64,000 nt of DNA from assembly GCA_017311185.1 (NCBI GenBank), contig JAESUZ010003487.1, positions 372,001-436,000 of the forward strand, read 5' to 3'. This stretch comes from Proteles cristata cristata (taxonomy: Eukaryota > Chordata > Mammalia > Carnivora > Hyaenidae). Position 1 is the first letter of the stretch; each line of letters opens with the position of its first letter. The notes below the pieces were generated by a model. The model did no database searches, was not told where the DNA came from, and saw only the letters and a program-made list of their open reading frames with translations. The position numbers and the translations under genes are program-made. This document shows, one piece after another, positions 43,777-55,879 of this stretch.

Positions 43777-44559
43777 GAGCCAAGTTTGAAGGAAGAGGTT
43801 ATCATCAGCTTGATAAAGTCATAAGCTGACTAGAGGACCCACTATGCACTGAACCCCGACCTCCTCCCCGAGAACAGGTGTGAGAGGGAGCCAGGATAGA
43901 GAACCCTACAAAAGCCAGAACCCTGGGAAAAAATGCCCTTTCCAAGCAAGGGTGAACAAGAAACTTTCTTCCCATACAAGTAGCAGAGAGGACTTGTATG
44001 AAGATGTTCATTGCTAAATTATGTGTGCAGTGTGCAAAGTTAGAGGCCATCTGGGTGCCTGTGGCTGGGAGGCAGGGCATAGCTAGCTAGATGGGCAACA
44101 GACCAGCTTATTTCTGCCCCTAGCTCTGGAACGTGAAAGGGGAGGGTGGGAGGTGTCTCCTGGGATAAATAAAACTCCCCAGGCTTCACCAATCATAGGT
44201 GTAAAGTCTTAATTTATACCACCCTTATGGTGCTAGGGATCCTAAGCAAAGACGTAGCTAAACTATTTTTCAAGCTGTAAGAGAAAAAACACATTTTCAG
44301 AAAGACACCACAAGAATTATCACTAGAGATCTGTATTTGAAATAATTGTTAGAGAATGTACATCAAGAAAAGCAAACCTGAATACAGAAGGAGGAAATGA
44401 GATTCAAGGATCAATGGTGAACAGGTACACTTTTAAATTGAGGCAAAATCTAAGGAGCCCAAACCAAAACCATAATCACAATGGCGTGTGAAAACAGGGC
44501 AGCAAAAATATGAACAACTTGAAATATAAGCACAGACAAGGGAGCCACTAATTTTGTCA
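43777..44559. other. Single-copy DNA, nothing recognised
   Basis: No repeat or exon assigned. The 91-codon minus frame at 43805-44080 has no domain. Confidence 0.45.
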
Positions 44560-44640
44560 GGGGAGCTAAGAAAGAAGTGACTTTTTAGCTGAGGATCAAA
44601 GGATGAGTAGGGATTTAGCAGGCAATGAGAGGAATAAGGC
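44560..44640 (-). mobile_element. Possible L2 fragment, antisense
   Basis: TTTTTAGCTGAGGATCAAAG, GATGAGTAGGGATTTAGCAG resembles the segment that follows the GAGGTGACA block in antisense L2 (compare 4240-4890). Confidence 0.5.
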
Positions 44641-45685
44641 TGTTTTCAAAGGTAAAACTCCCACGTATGATGATACATGGTATGTTCCAGAAACCACAGA
44701 GTATCACACAAACCAGGTGTTTGTTGGGAAGCAGCAAAATAAAGTCTGGAAAAGTGGGTGCTAAATCTGGTCTTCTTCCTCTGAAACCAATGTGATCAAA
44801 GTCAGCACGTATGAAATGTCAGATTTTAACCAGAACTCTTAGGGAGATATAGGAAACATGGAATTTAAATGTAAATGTTGGAAATAATACCAATTTGCAT
44901 TATTGGGGGATTTATTGACAAGATTATTTTAAATAGTAATTGTACCATTTTCCAAAGACCTCAGCTCATTTTCTTTCCTTTAGATCCCATGGGTATTTAT
45001 TTCCCTGAGACTGTATTTAACTGGAAGGCAACTTCTCATTTATTGAGGGTTTGTTTTTTTTTTTCTATTTTCTGTAGTAGTAATCAATAGTATTTCAGCT
45101 CACAGTTAGGAAATGGACCGGAGAAGTGAACATATCTTAAAAAGAGAAAAATACATTGATTAAAACCAGTGAGAAAATGAAGACATCAAATAAAATACCT
45201 AGAATAAAGTTATAATACGCAAAATGCAACAGCCCATTGCACAACTTAGAATTCTCTTGCTACAAATGCCACCTGTCTAGATTCACAAATACTTCTCATG
45301 TAAATTCCAAAATGTTTTATTTGGTTGGGAGAACTGACAAATAAAAGATCTTGAGAGGATTGACGTAGGTATTTAGGATTTAAAGATAGGCTGAGGGATT
45401 TTCTTTAGCTGTAATTCAGATGCAAGCAAGGATTTAAGGGAAAATGTGGGCTGGCCAAGCCCATTGTGAGAGAGTCAAGTTTGTGCTTCTCAATATAAGC
45501 CTTTTCTCTGCTCTATCCTTTCCTTTTGGCAGCCATTGGCTCCTGGGCCTCCTGTTTTCCTCAGGGGAACTTGCTCTTTGAGAAGGATTTTTATAAGCAT
45601 ATTCATATTAGATCTGAACGCCTGCTAAAGCTTAAATAGGGGGTCTTTCCCTGTTATATTCACTTTGTGGTAGGGGACAGGGGTC
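44641..45685. other. AT-rich single-copy DNA, nothing recognised
   Basis: No transposon, RNA gene or exon-like structure found. Confidence 0.5.
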
Positions 45686-45704
45686 TAGATTTCTTATTGA
45701 AGAA

Positions 45705-45852
45705 GGGCGTCTGGGTAGCTCAGTTGGATAAGCATCTGACTTTGGTTCTGGTTATGATCTCATAGTTTGTGTGTTCGAGCCCCAAGTCGGTCTCCCTCTC
45801 TCTGCCCTTTCCCCCAATTCTTTCAAAAATAAATAAATGTTGAAAAATAAAA
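45705..45852 (+). mobile_element. Carnivore SINE with internal deletion
   Basis: 148 bp only: head GGCGTCTGGGTAGCTCAGTT, B box GTTCGAGCCC, then directly GTCGGTCTCCCTCTCTCTGC, so the CTGTGCTGACAG...GCCTG segment is missing. The exact 19-bp TSD TAGATTTCTTATTGAAGAA is at 45686-45704 and 45853-45871. Confidence 0.96.
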
Positions 45853-46076
45853 TAGATTTCTTATTGAAGAACATGAAGCATTGTCAATTAGGTAAGGAGG
45901 TAAATCTTGATCTGAGGCATTCCAAGAGACCTAGTCTTCAACACAAAAGTCCCTACTTATATTTCCTAGACGTATATCTGCTTCTAAATTTATGTTTCAG
46001 AAAATAATATCTTATTTGTTCTTCTGGGTCAATGTCAATGAAAATAGTAGCTGTTTGGCAGGACACAATTTCAAAT

Positions 46077-46313
46077 ATAGGGATGCTTGGGTGGCTCAGT
46101 TGGTTAAGCACCCAACTTTGGCTCAGGTCCTGATCTCGTGGTTCATGAGTTTGAGTCCCACATCGGGCTCTGTGCCAACAACTGAGAGCCCGGAGCCTGC
46201 TGTGGATTCTATGTCTTCCTCTCTCTCCATACCTCCCCTTACTTGTGCTCTGTCTGTCTCTCTCTCTCTCAAAAATAAATATTTTTTAAAATTAAAAAAA
46301 TCATACAAATAGG
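46077..46313 (+). mobile_element. Carnivore SINE
   Basis: GGATGCTTGGGTGGCTCAGT head, GAGTTTGAGTCCC B box, (TC)n, A-rich tail. TSD ATTTCAAAT at 46068-46076 and 46314-46322. Confidence 0.95.
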
Positions 46314-46322
46314 ATTTCAAAT

Positions 46323-46739
46323 CTATCTAAATTTATCTTCTATTTGAATGTTATCCAGCCTCAGAGTATCGATATCTAACAAATTTAGGTAGCAGATGAA
46401 AAACATGATTTCACAGGGCAGTTGTTTTTTAAAGGCAGAGTCCAAAACCTTCACAAGATGAATATTTACAATAAAAGGCTACACATGAAGTCACTAAGCT
46501 GGGCCCAAAGTAGAGTTATCTAGAAGCAGCAGTAGTGACCCAATCAACCAATCAGCATTTATTTGTTGAGTGACTGTTCTGTGTACACTATTGTACGAGG
46601 CACAGTTTGATGTGATTCTTCTCTTCTGGTTAGTTGGAGAAAGAAAATCCCCATGAAACAATCAGGAAAAAAAATTAAAGGCTGAATTGTGCATTACTCA
46701 TAGAATTGATGACTGATTATCTTTTCTATTTTCTTCCTT
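46323..46739. other. Single-copy DNA, nothing recognised
   Basis: Near 46,553-46,610, ATTTATTTGTTGAGTGACTG and ACGAGGCACAGTTTGATG resemble a MIR/L2 3' tail; too short to assign. Confidence 0.4.
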
Positions 46740-46887
46740 TTTTATCTTCACGACAAAGTCCGAATCCCTTCCAGTTTTAGGGAACACTTTCTATTTGGTT
46801 CTCTGCTTATCTTTCTGGCCTCATCTTCTAGCACTTTATTTCATGAACTCAAAAACCAAGCTCCACCAAATCATATGCAATTTTCTA

Positions 46888-46923
<36 letters not shown>

Positions 46924-47262
46924 CCACCTCAAGCCATTCCTTCTGCTTGAAAAGCACTTCCTACTCACTTTTGCTTACTTCCTACTCATCCATTTAAAAG
47001 TCTACTCCACTGAGAAGTCTTCCCTAACCTCTAAACACTTTTGTGCCCCTCCTGTTTGTTTCCATTGTATACCTGCATTTAACCATATGATAGCAATTTC
47101 ACATTGTACTGAAATCTCTTACATGTTTGTTTAATTCCCTTGTTACCAATTTTTTTTTTAAGTGATGATGAAGATCTGTCCTTCATTTCCACTTGTGTCC
47201 ATAGCACCTAATGTGAAACCAAGGCACAAATAGGTGGTCAATAAATATTTGTGGAATGAATT
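46740..47262 (+). mobile_element. L2 LINE, 3' end
   Basis: CTGCTTGAAAAGCACTTCCT, TGAGAAGTCTTCCCTAACCT, CCATAGCACCTAATGTGAAA and the terminal GGTCAATAAATATTTGTGGA-ATGAATT are the classic L2 3' end. A (TC)n run (46892-46921) lies inside it. Confidence 0.85.
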
Positions 47263-47343
47263 CCAATGTAGTGATGGGTGGCAGATGGCAGGTAGATTTT
47301 CTTTCACTGGGTTGAAAGATGTAACTCTCAGAAAGGAAAATAT

Positions 47344-47541
47344 AGGGCTGCCTGGGTGGCTTAGTCAGTTAAGTGTCTAACTCTTGATTTTGACTCAGGT
47401 CATGATCTCATGGTTTGTGAGTTTGATCCCCAGAGTGAGCCTCACTGTGGAGAACCTGGGATTCTCTCTCTCTCTCTCTCTCCATTCCTCCTCCACTTGT
47501 GTGCTCTCTCTCTCAAAATAAATAAATAAACTTAAAAAAAA
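47344..47541 (+). mobile_element. Carnivore SINE, older subfamily
   Basis: GGGCTGCCTGGGTGGCTTAG head, degenerate B box (GAGTTTGATCCCC), CCTGGGATTCTCTC, (TC)n, tail AAATAAATAAATAAAC. TSD not clear (ATATAG / TTATAG). Confidence 0.94.
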
Positions 47542-48637
47542 TTATAGAGTACAATAGGATAGGATGATTATGGAATGATACCTATCAAACCGTACAGGAC
47601 ATAGGTGAAATAAGCTTATCAACTAAATCCAACGATATGTTCTACAGCCCAAACCAGTCACTCAATACTTGGAAAACAATTTAAAAATTTGATCTTTTAA
47701 TACTAATAAGTGGTATTGTTGGAATGAATGAATATTTTTTTTTAAATATTAAAGTTAGGGATGGTTATCCATAAACAATATTTTAAGGTTAGATCTTTCC
47801 TTTTATTTGTAGTGTGATGTCAAGATTAAAAACTACGTCTTATGCCATAATGCTCTTAGATGCCTCTATTGAAGAAACACTCTTTGTCGGGCTAGAACAT
47901 AGATGTAACATAATATGATAAAACTAATTTTAGCTTAATTGTTAATTCAGTGTGTTATTCTTTGGCCAGGGTTACTCAGGCTTGACTCTTTTTGCCCTGG
48001 TACTGAGTTGCAAAATGATACCAGAGCAACCAATTAATTTTAATCACCATATGCCAGCTGTGTACAATCACAGCAGGGCAGCAAGGAGTGGGCCAGGTGG
48101 TTTGCTTTTCTCCCAGAGACTGGTGGAGGGCAAACAGGGATGCTTGTGACTACCCACCATAATGTACTCGTGTATCCAATGGCCAGGGGCTGGCTCTGAA
48201 ATGGAGAGGTAAACACAGGGAAGAGACAAGAAAAGAGTAAACAGACTTGTGTTCTAAGGTGCTCCCTTAGAGGACAATTTAGACAACTGCCCTTTAAGCA
48301 TCAGGAAACAATCACAGGAGTCACTTCTGGTAGAATGAGCAATCGAGCAATGATGTGGCAATCAACTCCCAGGGGGACTTCCTGCCCAGGGTCAGAACGT
48401 GGTGAGTTGTCCAAGTTGGTACAAACTTCTAATGAAAAACAGAAAGATAAACACTTGTAAGGTTAGGAACCATAGGTTGTTATTTTCTCTAAAATGAGGG
48501 CTCTTACCCTTTTTTGAGGGTTTGGAGCCTCTGAGAAGTTGGTGGACATGGTAGATGATTTTCCACAAAAATATACAATTCCTATACACAGAGAACCTGT
48601 CCCCACCTTTCAGAGATCCCCTCAAGATGAGAACTTC
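47542..48637. other. Single-copy DNA, nothing recognised
   Basis: No repeat or exon assigned. The GC-richer 48,060-48,200 is not recognisable. Confidence 0.45.
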
Positions 48638-48847
48638 TATGTTTTCTTTCTTTTTTTTCTTTTTAGAGAGAGAAAAAGAGAGTGCATGGGTGGTGGGGGA
48701 GAGGGGCAGAGGGAGAGAGAGAATCTTAAGCAGGCTCCACATTCAGTGTAAAGCCTGATGTGGGGCTTGATCCTGTGACCCTGAGATCATGACCTGAGCA
48801 AAAATCAAAAGTCTGATGCTCAACCAACTGAGCCACCCAGGTGCCCC
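48638..48847 (-). mobile_element. Carnivore SINE, older subfamily
   Basis: Inverse SINE: AGAGAATCTTAAGCAGGCTC, complete head GAGCCACCCAGGTGCCCC. CCTCAAG occurs on each side but the TSD is not exact. Three short frames over it are artefacts. Confidence 0.93.
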
Positions 48848-50471
48848 TCAAGTTGGCAATTCCTTAAAGAATCTCTGAAGATTGTATTTGTCTAGAGTTT
48901 GTCAATTTGAGTAAGTGGACTTATTCTGGGTTTAAATAGTCTGAAAATTCTCAATTCTATTTACGTGGTTCAGGTCTGTAGTGGGTATTGGGTTGCCGTT
49001 TTGAAAATCAGAAAAATCCCTCATCTCATTCAAAAGTTTTAGTAACACCTGATACAGGCACTTCTAAATTTCAGTAAAAATATTACCAAAAGTGTGGCAT
49101 CTGAAAAATTAGTGCTAAATTGCTATGTAACAATCAAGTACTCAGATTTATATATTCTTCTGAGAGGGAATCCAGACTATTGTCTGTTCTTTGACCTAAA
49201 GCGGAACAGTCCTCCTTCACTGTCCTCTGTCCTCACCACATTTCCATACCCAACTACTGATTTGTTAGTTAATTTAGTAGCCTTCCTATCCTGCTGCAGA
49301 GGACCTGATCTTTGACTCACTATTAAAGGCCACTATACCTTCCATGCTGCCATAAAATTGGCAATTATAATAGTTGAAACTAAACATTGGATCTATCTAT
49401 CTTCTGGAAGACATCACAGAAGAAATCTACATTCTCTCTGAATACTGTTACTGAAAACATTTGTCTTCAACTAATGCATAATTTGCCTTAATGAATGCTG
49501 GCTAAGTAGGCATGTTTACAAGCTGTGAAGGTGTAACCTTGTCCCATAATAACTCTGAATTGGAGCCAAGATTTTAGGCAGAACAGGCAATTGCTTTTGT
49601 CCATCAGGAGCACTCATTACTTAATATAGTTGGCAAAATCCAGACATTATAAATCACAATTAATAGTCCTTATTTGTAAAGCAAGCACATTGCTGTTTAT
49701 TTAGTTGAGAAATTATTTGCAAACTCAACTATAACCCAAACTTCTGTTTGGAATCAGCTGGAGGTGTCATTTGATTCTTTCATAAAGCATAAATAATAGC
49801 TTAAATATCCTGAGAAAAAATATTTTTTGTTATTGTAAAATGCATCTTAAGTAACTGTGGTTTCTCACATGCTTAATCATATAAATAAGCACAAACAACC
49901 ACAACACAAAAACCCCAATAATAGCAACTATGCTTCAAATAACATACAATTGTGAAACTGTTTAAGTTAATATGTAGGTTATATGTTATGTGTTTAAATA
50001 AAAGTATATGAATAAATATTACACATACATATAATACTTTCAAGGAGCATATCTTCCAAGCTATTGGCTAGCACATTTATTGCAGCAGGAATGATACTGG
50101 GTTTCCCAGAAGCTGAAGTCTATTGCAGCAGATCTCTCCCACAGATATCTCTGACATTAATCAGAAATAACTAACCACATATAAGATTAATTTGGCTCAT
50201 TTTTCACCATCCTATTTACCTCCATTTCAGATTTCAGTATTACTAATGTAGAACATATTATCCCTCCATGTTGTCAGTTGCAGTCTGAGGAAAAGAAGAA
50301 GACTACAGTAGATATGGGATGGTAGGATAGGGGTCTAAAATCCAAAGAAACTCTTTTGGTTTGTTTCAAGCAGGGCATTTTGTCAGAAAGATGTAAGGAT
50401 GATGCATGGCTCAGTGGAGAAAGAGCATTAACCTCTGTTATGGTTCTTCAATAAAAGGAGTTGATTATTTT
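48848..50471. other. AT-rich single-copy DNA, nothing recognised
   Basis: No recognisable transposon, RNA gene or exon. Base composition is strongly AT at 49,640-50,040. Confidence 0.5.
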
Positions 50472-50488
50472 CAATAATTTCAAGTTTT

Positions 50489-50703
50489 TTTTTTTTAATG
50501 TTTTATTTATTTCTAGGAGTGAGAGAGAGAGACAGCGTGAGCAGGGGAGGGTCAGAGAGAGAGGGAGTCACAGACTGAAACAGGCTCCAGGCTCTGAGCT
50601 GGCAGTCAGCACAGAGCCCGACGCGGGGCTCGAACCCACGAACCGCGAGATCATGACCTAAGTGAAAGTCGGACGCTTAACCGACTAAGCCACCCAGGCG
50701 CCC
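50489..50703 (-). mobile_element. Carnivore SINE, least diverged copy
   Basis: Inverse, full length, with CpGs retained (GCCCGACGCGGGGCTCGAAC) and head GAGCC-less only by one change (CTAAGCCACCCAGGCGCCCC). The exact 17-bp TSD CAATAATTTCAAGTTTT is at 50472-50488 and 50704-50720. B box intact at 50627-50636. Probably the most recent SINE insertion here. Confidence 0.98.
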
Positions 50704-50720
50704 CAATAATTTCAAGTTTT

Positions 50721-53444
50721 AATAAATGAATCTTACCTTGTTGAATTTTATCAGTGATAACTCTTGAGGCTGAGTCAAGATAGCATTCAAGTCCCCAGTT
50801 CTCCATCATAAGTATGGAATAATATAATTTTGGTCTGCAACCTCATATTTGAACAATTGGGGCCAAATATCTTTCAGAATTCAAAAAATTTTTAAATGAT
50901 GAAAGGCAATGGGACTGTACACTGAGTAGAACATAACATGGCCAATAAGTATTTCTGCGGCAAAACATTTCAATATTTATACTAAATTATATAATTATGC
51001 AATAAGCAAAGGCTATTAATAGCCTCATGTCAGTTTAAGCTCAATTTTGTTGTCAAGTGAATTTTGTTGCAAAACTTGGGCACTCTTTCAGTCTTCAGTG
51101 GGATTTTGGAATTGTAAATTAAGGATGGTGGTCCTGTACGGATGCATGGAAATTATCTCCTAGCATATATATTCTCTAAGCAGGAGCAATGCATAAACAA
51201 CTTGTCTATCAACTTGCAAGGTGATTTACTGGCAAGCTGTGATTGCTGTGAAATCTGAACTTGAGTTAGTGCTGCCCAATTTCTGTAATATATCTTAATG
51301 GCATCCATTAAGAACAATCTTGTTGGCATCTGAGCAAACCAGGAGCTTAAGGGATTGGCAATCTGTTTACTAAATGACTACTCTGCATACCATGCGTACC
51401 CTATGTGTATTCTTAGACCCACAGTGCCATTACTGGCCCCAGAAGACAGTCTGGAGTTGTTCCTCTCCTTAATAAACTAAAGAAATGAAATGATATAGTC
51501 TAATGTGTATTAGCACCTGGAGGGACTGCCAGGAATAAATACCAAGGCCAGCCCCTGAATTTTCAGCAAGTTTCCATACTCAAGTTTGAGAATCCCTCGT
51601 CTAGACAATACCTTGTTATGTTATTATCTCATGACTTTTATGTGTGGGAGACCTTTATCCAGGTTGAGTATCAAGGCTGATGTACTTATTCTTGTGCGAA
51701 ATGGGAAATTATTGCCTTTTTTTTTTATTCTTTGGTAAGATACACAATGACTTTCATGAGGAAAATAATAAGTCTTGCTGGGAAATGATGTGATTCCAAC
51801 TGCTTGTAATCAAAGTACTTGTAAAAGCCTCAATACTTATCTATAGCAAAGCACAAGAAATAATCAAAAGTCACTTCCTGGTGACCAATTCTTACTTGTA
51901 CAAATGCAAAATATTGCTTAAAAATGGAACTGCACTCCTGGATGCTATTTAAAATTGTGAAGATCGTAGATTGGGGAGTCTGCGATTTAAATAGCTGGGG
52001 TGGTAGAAAGTGACTATAATTTGACTATGAATCATGTTGATGCTCACAGGAAGATTGTGACAAGGAGACAAAAGGGCCCTGCTGTCCATTATAAACCACT
52101 GAATTGCCTTCAGATAAATGCATCTTGTCCTTTGAGTGGAAGCCACCTATCAAATTTCCCCCACAGCCTGCTTTGTTCCCAGTAATGAAAATGCACTTTG
52201 CACAGTACAAGCTGCCTAATTCATTAGCACAAGCTTGCGTGGACCACCTGCCTGGATCTGGGAGTAAAGTACAAGGGAGGAAAAAAGTCCACATTTTTCT
52301 AAAATGGCTGACCTTTATCCTTGTTGAAAATCTTCCTTCTTACAGTGAGAAGCTGTGTGTACCACGTGGCCAGGTAACCCCCTAGAGCACATCCCAGCAG
52401 ACTGACACTCATTTCCTCTTTGAAGAGGTCACCACTTCAGTCTGGAGATTAGGCACTGAAGTCTCAGAGGCAATGGCAATGAGTCTCATTCAGCTTTCTT
52501 CTCCCAGAGACACACACGTATATATGTGCTGGCTCCGCGTTACAGATTCTGTGGCTAAAGTGCTGGGATGGTAATAGTCGCATCCAGGCTCTTAAAAATA
52601 ACTTTTCATTATGGCGATACAGGTAGGGAATGTTCAGACCACTGTTTTAACAATATTTTAGAAGTACCAAATGACAGAGACATCCTATTTTTATATCAGA
52701 CAGTTTTTGACTTTACATATACACTCTTGGGAAGCACAGGGACCCGCACTGAACCAGTCTGAGTAATAATAATTGGAAAATGTTTTGAAATGGCCAAAGT
52801 TCAAAGGGTAAAGTGGATAGGCTGCTGTGGTGTACTGATGTTGGCTCTGGTTTTCACCAAAATTGCCTATGCTGGTTGAGCCCATACTGCCAGTCTGAAG
52901 CACTTTTGAAATGGTAATGCAGTCTTTGTAGTCTTGATGGGTAAAACACCGTTATGCTGAATCTACACTAGAGTTCATAATGAGATTGCTTTTACATCTT
53001 AAAGGAGTATCTAATTACTAATATAAATGTTGTCTAGTCCAGATTGCAAATGCTAAATACTCCATAAGCATTCTTCCAAATTAGTTCAGCATCCTGGGAA
53101 AGGACAGTCACCTTTAAGAAAAATCAGCATCTATAAAAAGAGCTGGATCAAAAGTAGACGCCCCATCATACCCCCACTGTGGTTGGGCTGACAAAAATAG
53201 CCACTTGTACAGATTTAGTTCACTTCAATGTCAGGCTTCCCCTCCAACCACTCTGCCTCCCTGCCCCCTCCAGCTCCTGAAACAATTTCTATGGTGCCTT
53301 CAGTGTTCATAGCAGGTGCTCTCTAGTCATGGGCACCAAACACAAGGTTTCATCGGAAACCACGGCATGAGGTAGCTGGCTCCTGCACGCACCTTCGCCT
53401 CGCTGTCCTAACAACCATCCTCCTGGGAAGGGATGGCATTTTAG
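50721..53444. other. Long single-copy AT-rich stretch
   Basis: 2.7 kb with no assignable repeat, unusual in this repeat-dense window. A possible hAT remnant lies near 51,520-51,600. Frames at 51949-52385 overlap on both strands without domains. Repeat exclusion over this length could reflect conservation. Confidence 0.45.
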
Positions 53445-53630
53445 TGATAACATTTAGAATGTGTGTACAAGGTGCCGGGCAATGCACTGAATGCCTTAAT
53501 ACATGACTTCACTGTGTCCTCCAACAGCTCTGTAAGGAAATAGTGGCTCGGATAACTGGTCCACGGGCACAAATCTGCTTGGTGGTAGAGCAAATGCTCG
53601 ACCCTGCTTTCAGCCATTTGGCTGAGCTGC
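53445..53630 (+). mobile_element. MIR-like fragment, diverged
   Basis: GTACAAGGTGCCGGGCAATG, CACTGTGTCCTCCAACAGCT, CTGTAAGGAAATAGTGGCTC follow the MIR 3' half weakly. Confidence 0.55.
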
Positions 53631-54592
53631 CTATCTGGTTACACATACAGGCTTAGTGCCTTCTTACAGGGCTGCATGGGGAGGGGGAGATGCCAATTAG
53701 CTGTATATCACCACCCCCCACTAGACCAAAACTCAAACTCTTGAGTCTTGCTGCCTTATATTTTTAAAAGGTACTATAAGTGAAAAGTAAAGAAGTAAAG
53801 GAATAGAGTTTTGTTGAAACTTGGAATATACCATGAGAACACGTGGCTCAAGGGACTGGAATCAAGTTTTAACTCTTAGTATAACATCTGTCTGTGCTAA
53901 AGAGCAACAGCCTTAGCTTTTGCAGAGCTCTCCCACTTCTTTTTTCCCATCTTCTATCTCCTTGTCTCTATTTTTCCCTCCCTAGTCTCCCTTTTATAGA
54001 TTAATTTATGTGTTCATGTCTTTATCTCTTTGATTATTTCTTCAGTGCATTCAACACACCAGGCACAATGCTGGATGTAAGAGATGCAAAGATACAACTC
54101 ATCTTTGCTCTCAAAGTGCTTACTTTTTAGATGGGGAGACAGAGAAGTCATAGGTGGGTACAGGCTGAGACATCTTATGGTGGGGATATCACATTGAATA
54201 CTGTCATAACATTTAAGGTGGGTAGTCAGCCTAGGCTTACTTAGAGAGGTACAAGATGTTCTTACATGTCCTTTTTTTTTTTTTGGAAAAAATATCTAAC
54301 TCTAGCTCTTTAGTAGGCATCTCAAATCTATTCATCATATTTTCTTGTAATGTGTACATGTCTAAAGGGTAGAGTAACCAGCAGGATATTGCCAAGTGTT
54401 TCCTAGAAGCCAATGGGCTGCTCCCCGCAGTAGGGTCAGGTCAGCGTGAAGACTGGCTATCTGAGTGAAGACCACAGGTCTGGACTTGGAACTGACAGAT
54501 TCATGAACTGTAGTGTCCACGGGTCCTAGCTAAGGAGTAGCACTTTCCAACAGAAGATCATGGAAACAAGTAAAGAAGTGACTCCCAAGACC
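53631..54592. other. Mostly single-copy DNA, one old LINE-like piece
   Basis: 54,040-54,190 (AACACACCAGGCACAATGCT, TCTCAAAGTGCTTACTTTTT, GGGGAGACAGAGAAG) resembles a common old LINE-associated segment of the L2 class. The remainder is unassigned. Confidence 0.4.
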
Positions 54593-54654
54593 AAAAAAAA
54601 AAAAAAAAAAAAAAAAGAAAGAAAGAAAAAGAAAAAGAAAAAAAGAGAAGAAAA
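54593..54654. repeat. A-rich tract: (A)24 then (GAAA)n-like
   Basis: 24 consecutive A, then GAAAGAAAGAAAAAGAAAAA. No SINE or L1 body precedes it. A 12-bp direct repeat AGTGACTCCCAA flanks the area (54578-54589 and 54721-54732). Confidence 0.9.
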
Positions 54655-55507
54655 CACCTTTGGTGAAAAACAGACAAAAAACCCTGTATCAGACAGAATC
54701 AACTTCACAAGTGTGGCTGCAGTGACTCCCAACTGATGCATCCTCTTGGCATCTGAAGGAAAATACGAATCAGCAGGGGACTCCAATCTAACTGTGAAAA
54801 CTTCTTCCTCTCTGGGAAGATGAATTAACTAAGCTCATATGCCCAACCAGATGCCAAGTGACTTTAGCAGAGACTGTCTTCAGGCAGCTGGTTCCTAGTA
54901 AGGCGAAGTGGCCCCAGACCAGCAAGACTACCACGGAAAGGGTGCAGCTCACCGGGCATGACGTCAAAGAATCAGAGGCTCTAAAATCAATTCTCTGTTC
55001 AAACATAGAGCACTTTCTATGAGAAGTTCTGACATATATTGATTTGTAATATATTGTTCTCTCCTCTTAGCTCTTTGTCAGTTGTCCCAAAAGTAGTTGA
55101 CCTTTTCATCCCACGATGCCTGAGAGTCAACAGGCCGAGAAAGGTTAAGTGATGTGTTCACCCTCAGATTGAGCCCAGACTCTGACTTGTGAGTAAGCTC
55201 TGTACTGCTTGGTAGTATTTATCCTTGAGCAAGGGGCCTTGCTCAAATCAGCTCCTAAACTGGTACCTTTTTATGAAGTGTCTGCCTTCATCTTGTTTGT
55301 GAAGTATTTTAAAAACATAGTAGCAAACTCTCTTGGCAGATACTTACATGTTTAACATACAACGATGACTGATACTCAAAATGAGGACTGCAAGATTCTG
55401 AAATGTCTTCTGAATCATTCAAAAGAAAATTAAATGCTGCCCAATGTGGGTTTTGTCTTTAGTGCATTTTATTGTAAGCTAATTCTTAAGTGAATAGTTT
55501 ATCATTA
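54655..55507. other. Single-copy DNA, nothing recognised
   Basis: Near 55,120-55,205 a weak MIR resemblance (GAGAAAGGTTAAGTGATGTG) is visible. No gene. Confidence 0.4.
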
Positions 55508-55591
55508 ACATATATATTACATATATGTTTATATATAATATACATGTTAATATATAATATATATGTTTATATGCTTTTATATATATATAAT
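55508..55591. repeat. AT-rich (TATA)n palindromic tract
   Basis: About 84 bp of almost pure A/T built from ATATAT, ACATATATGT and ATATATAATATA words, many of them self-complementary. Likely to be unstable and to extrude hairpins. Confidence 0.9.
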
Positions 55592-55640
55592 GACTTTCTT
55601 GCAAGTGAAATATTTCATTCTCTAAAAATGTGAGGTAATT

Positions 55641-55767
55641 AGGGGCACCTGGGTGGCTTGGTTGAGCATCTGACTTTTGATCTCGGCTCAGGTTATGATC
55701 TCACAATTTGAGACATTGAGCCCTGCCAGCAGGCTCTGTGCTGATAGTGCAGAGTCTGCTTGGGATT

Positions 55768-55812
<45 letters not shown>

Positions 55813-55879
55813 CCTCACCGACTCATGCTCTCTCTCCCTCCCTCTCTCTCTCTCAAAATAAATAAATAAACATTATTTT
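55641..55879 (+). mobile_element. Carnivore SINE, older subfamily
   Basis: GGGGCACCTGGGTGGCTTGG head lacking the CAGTCGGTTAAG segment, GTCTGCTTGGGATTTTCTC body, a long (TC)n with a CCCCTCACCGACTCATGC interruption, and a AAATAAATAAATAAAC tail. Near-repeat AAAAATGTGAGGTAAT / AAAAATGCAGGATAAT is a probable decayed TSD. Confidence 0.93.
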
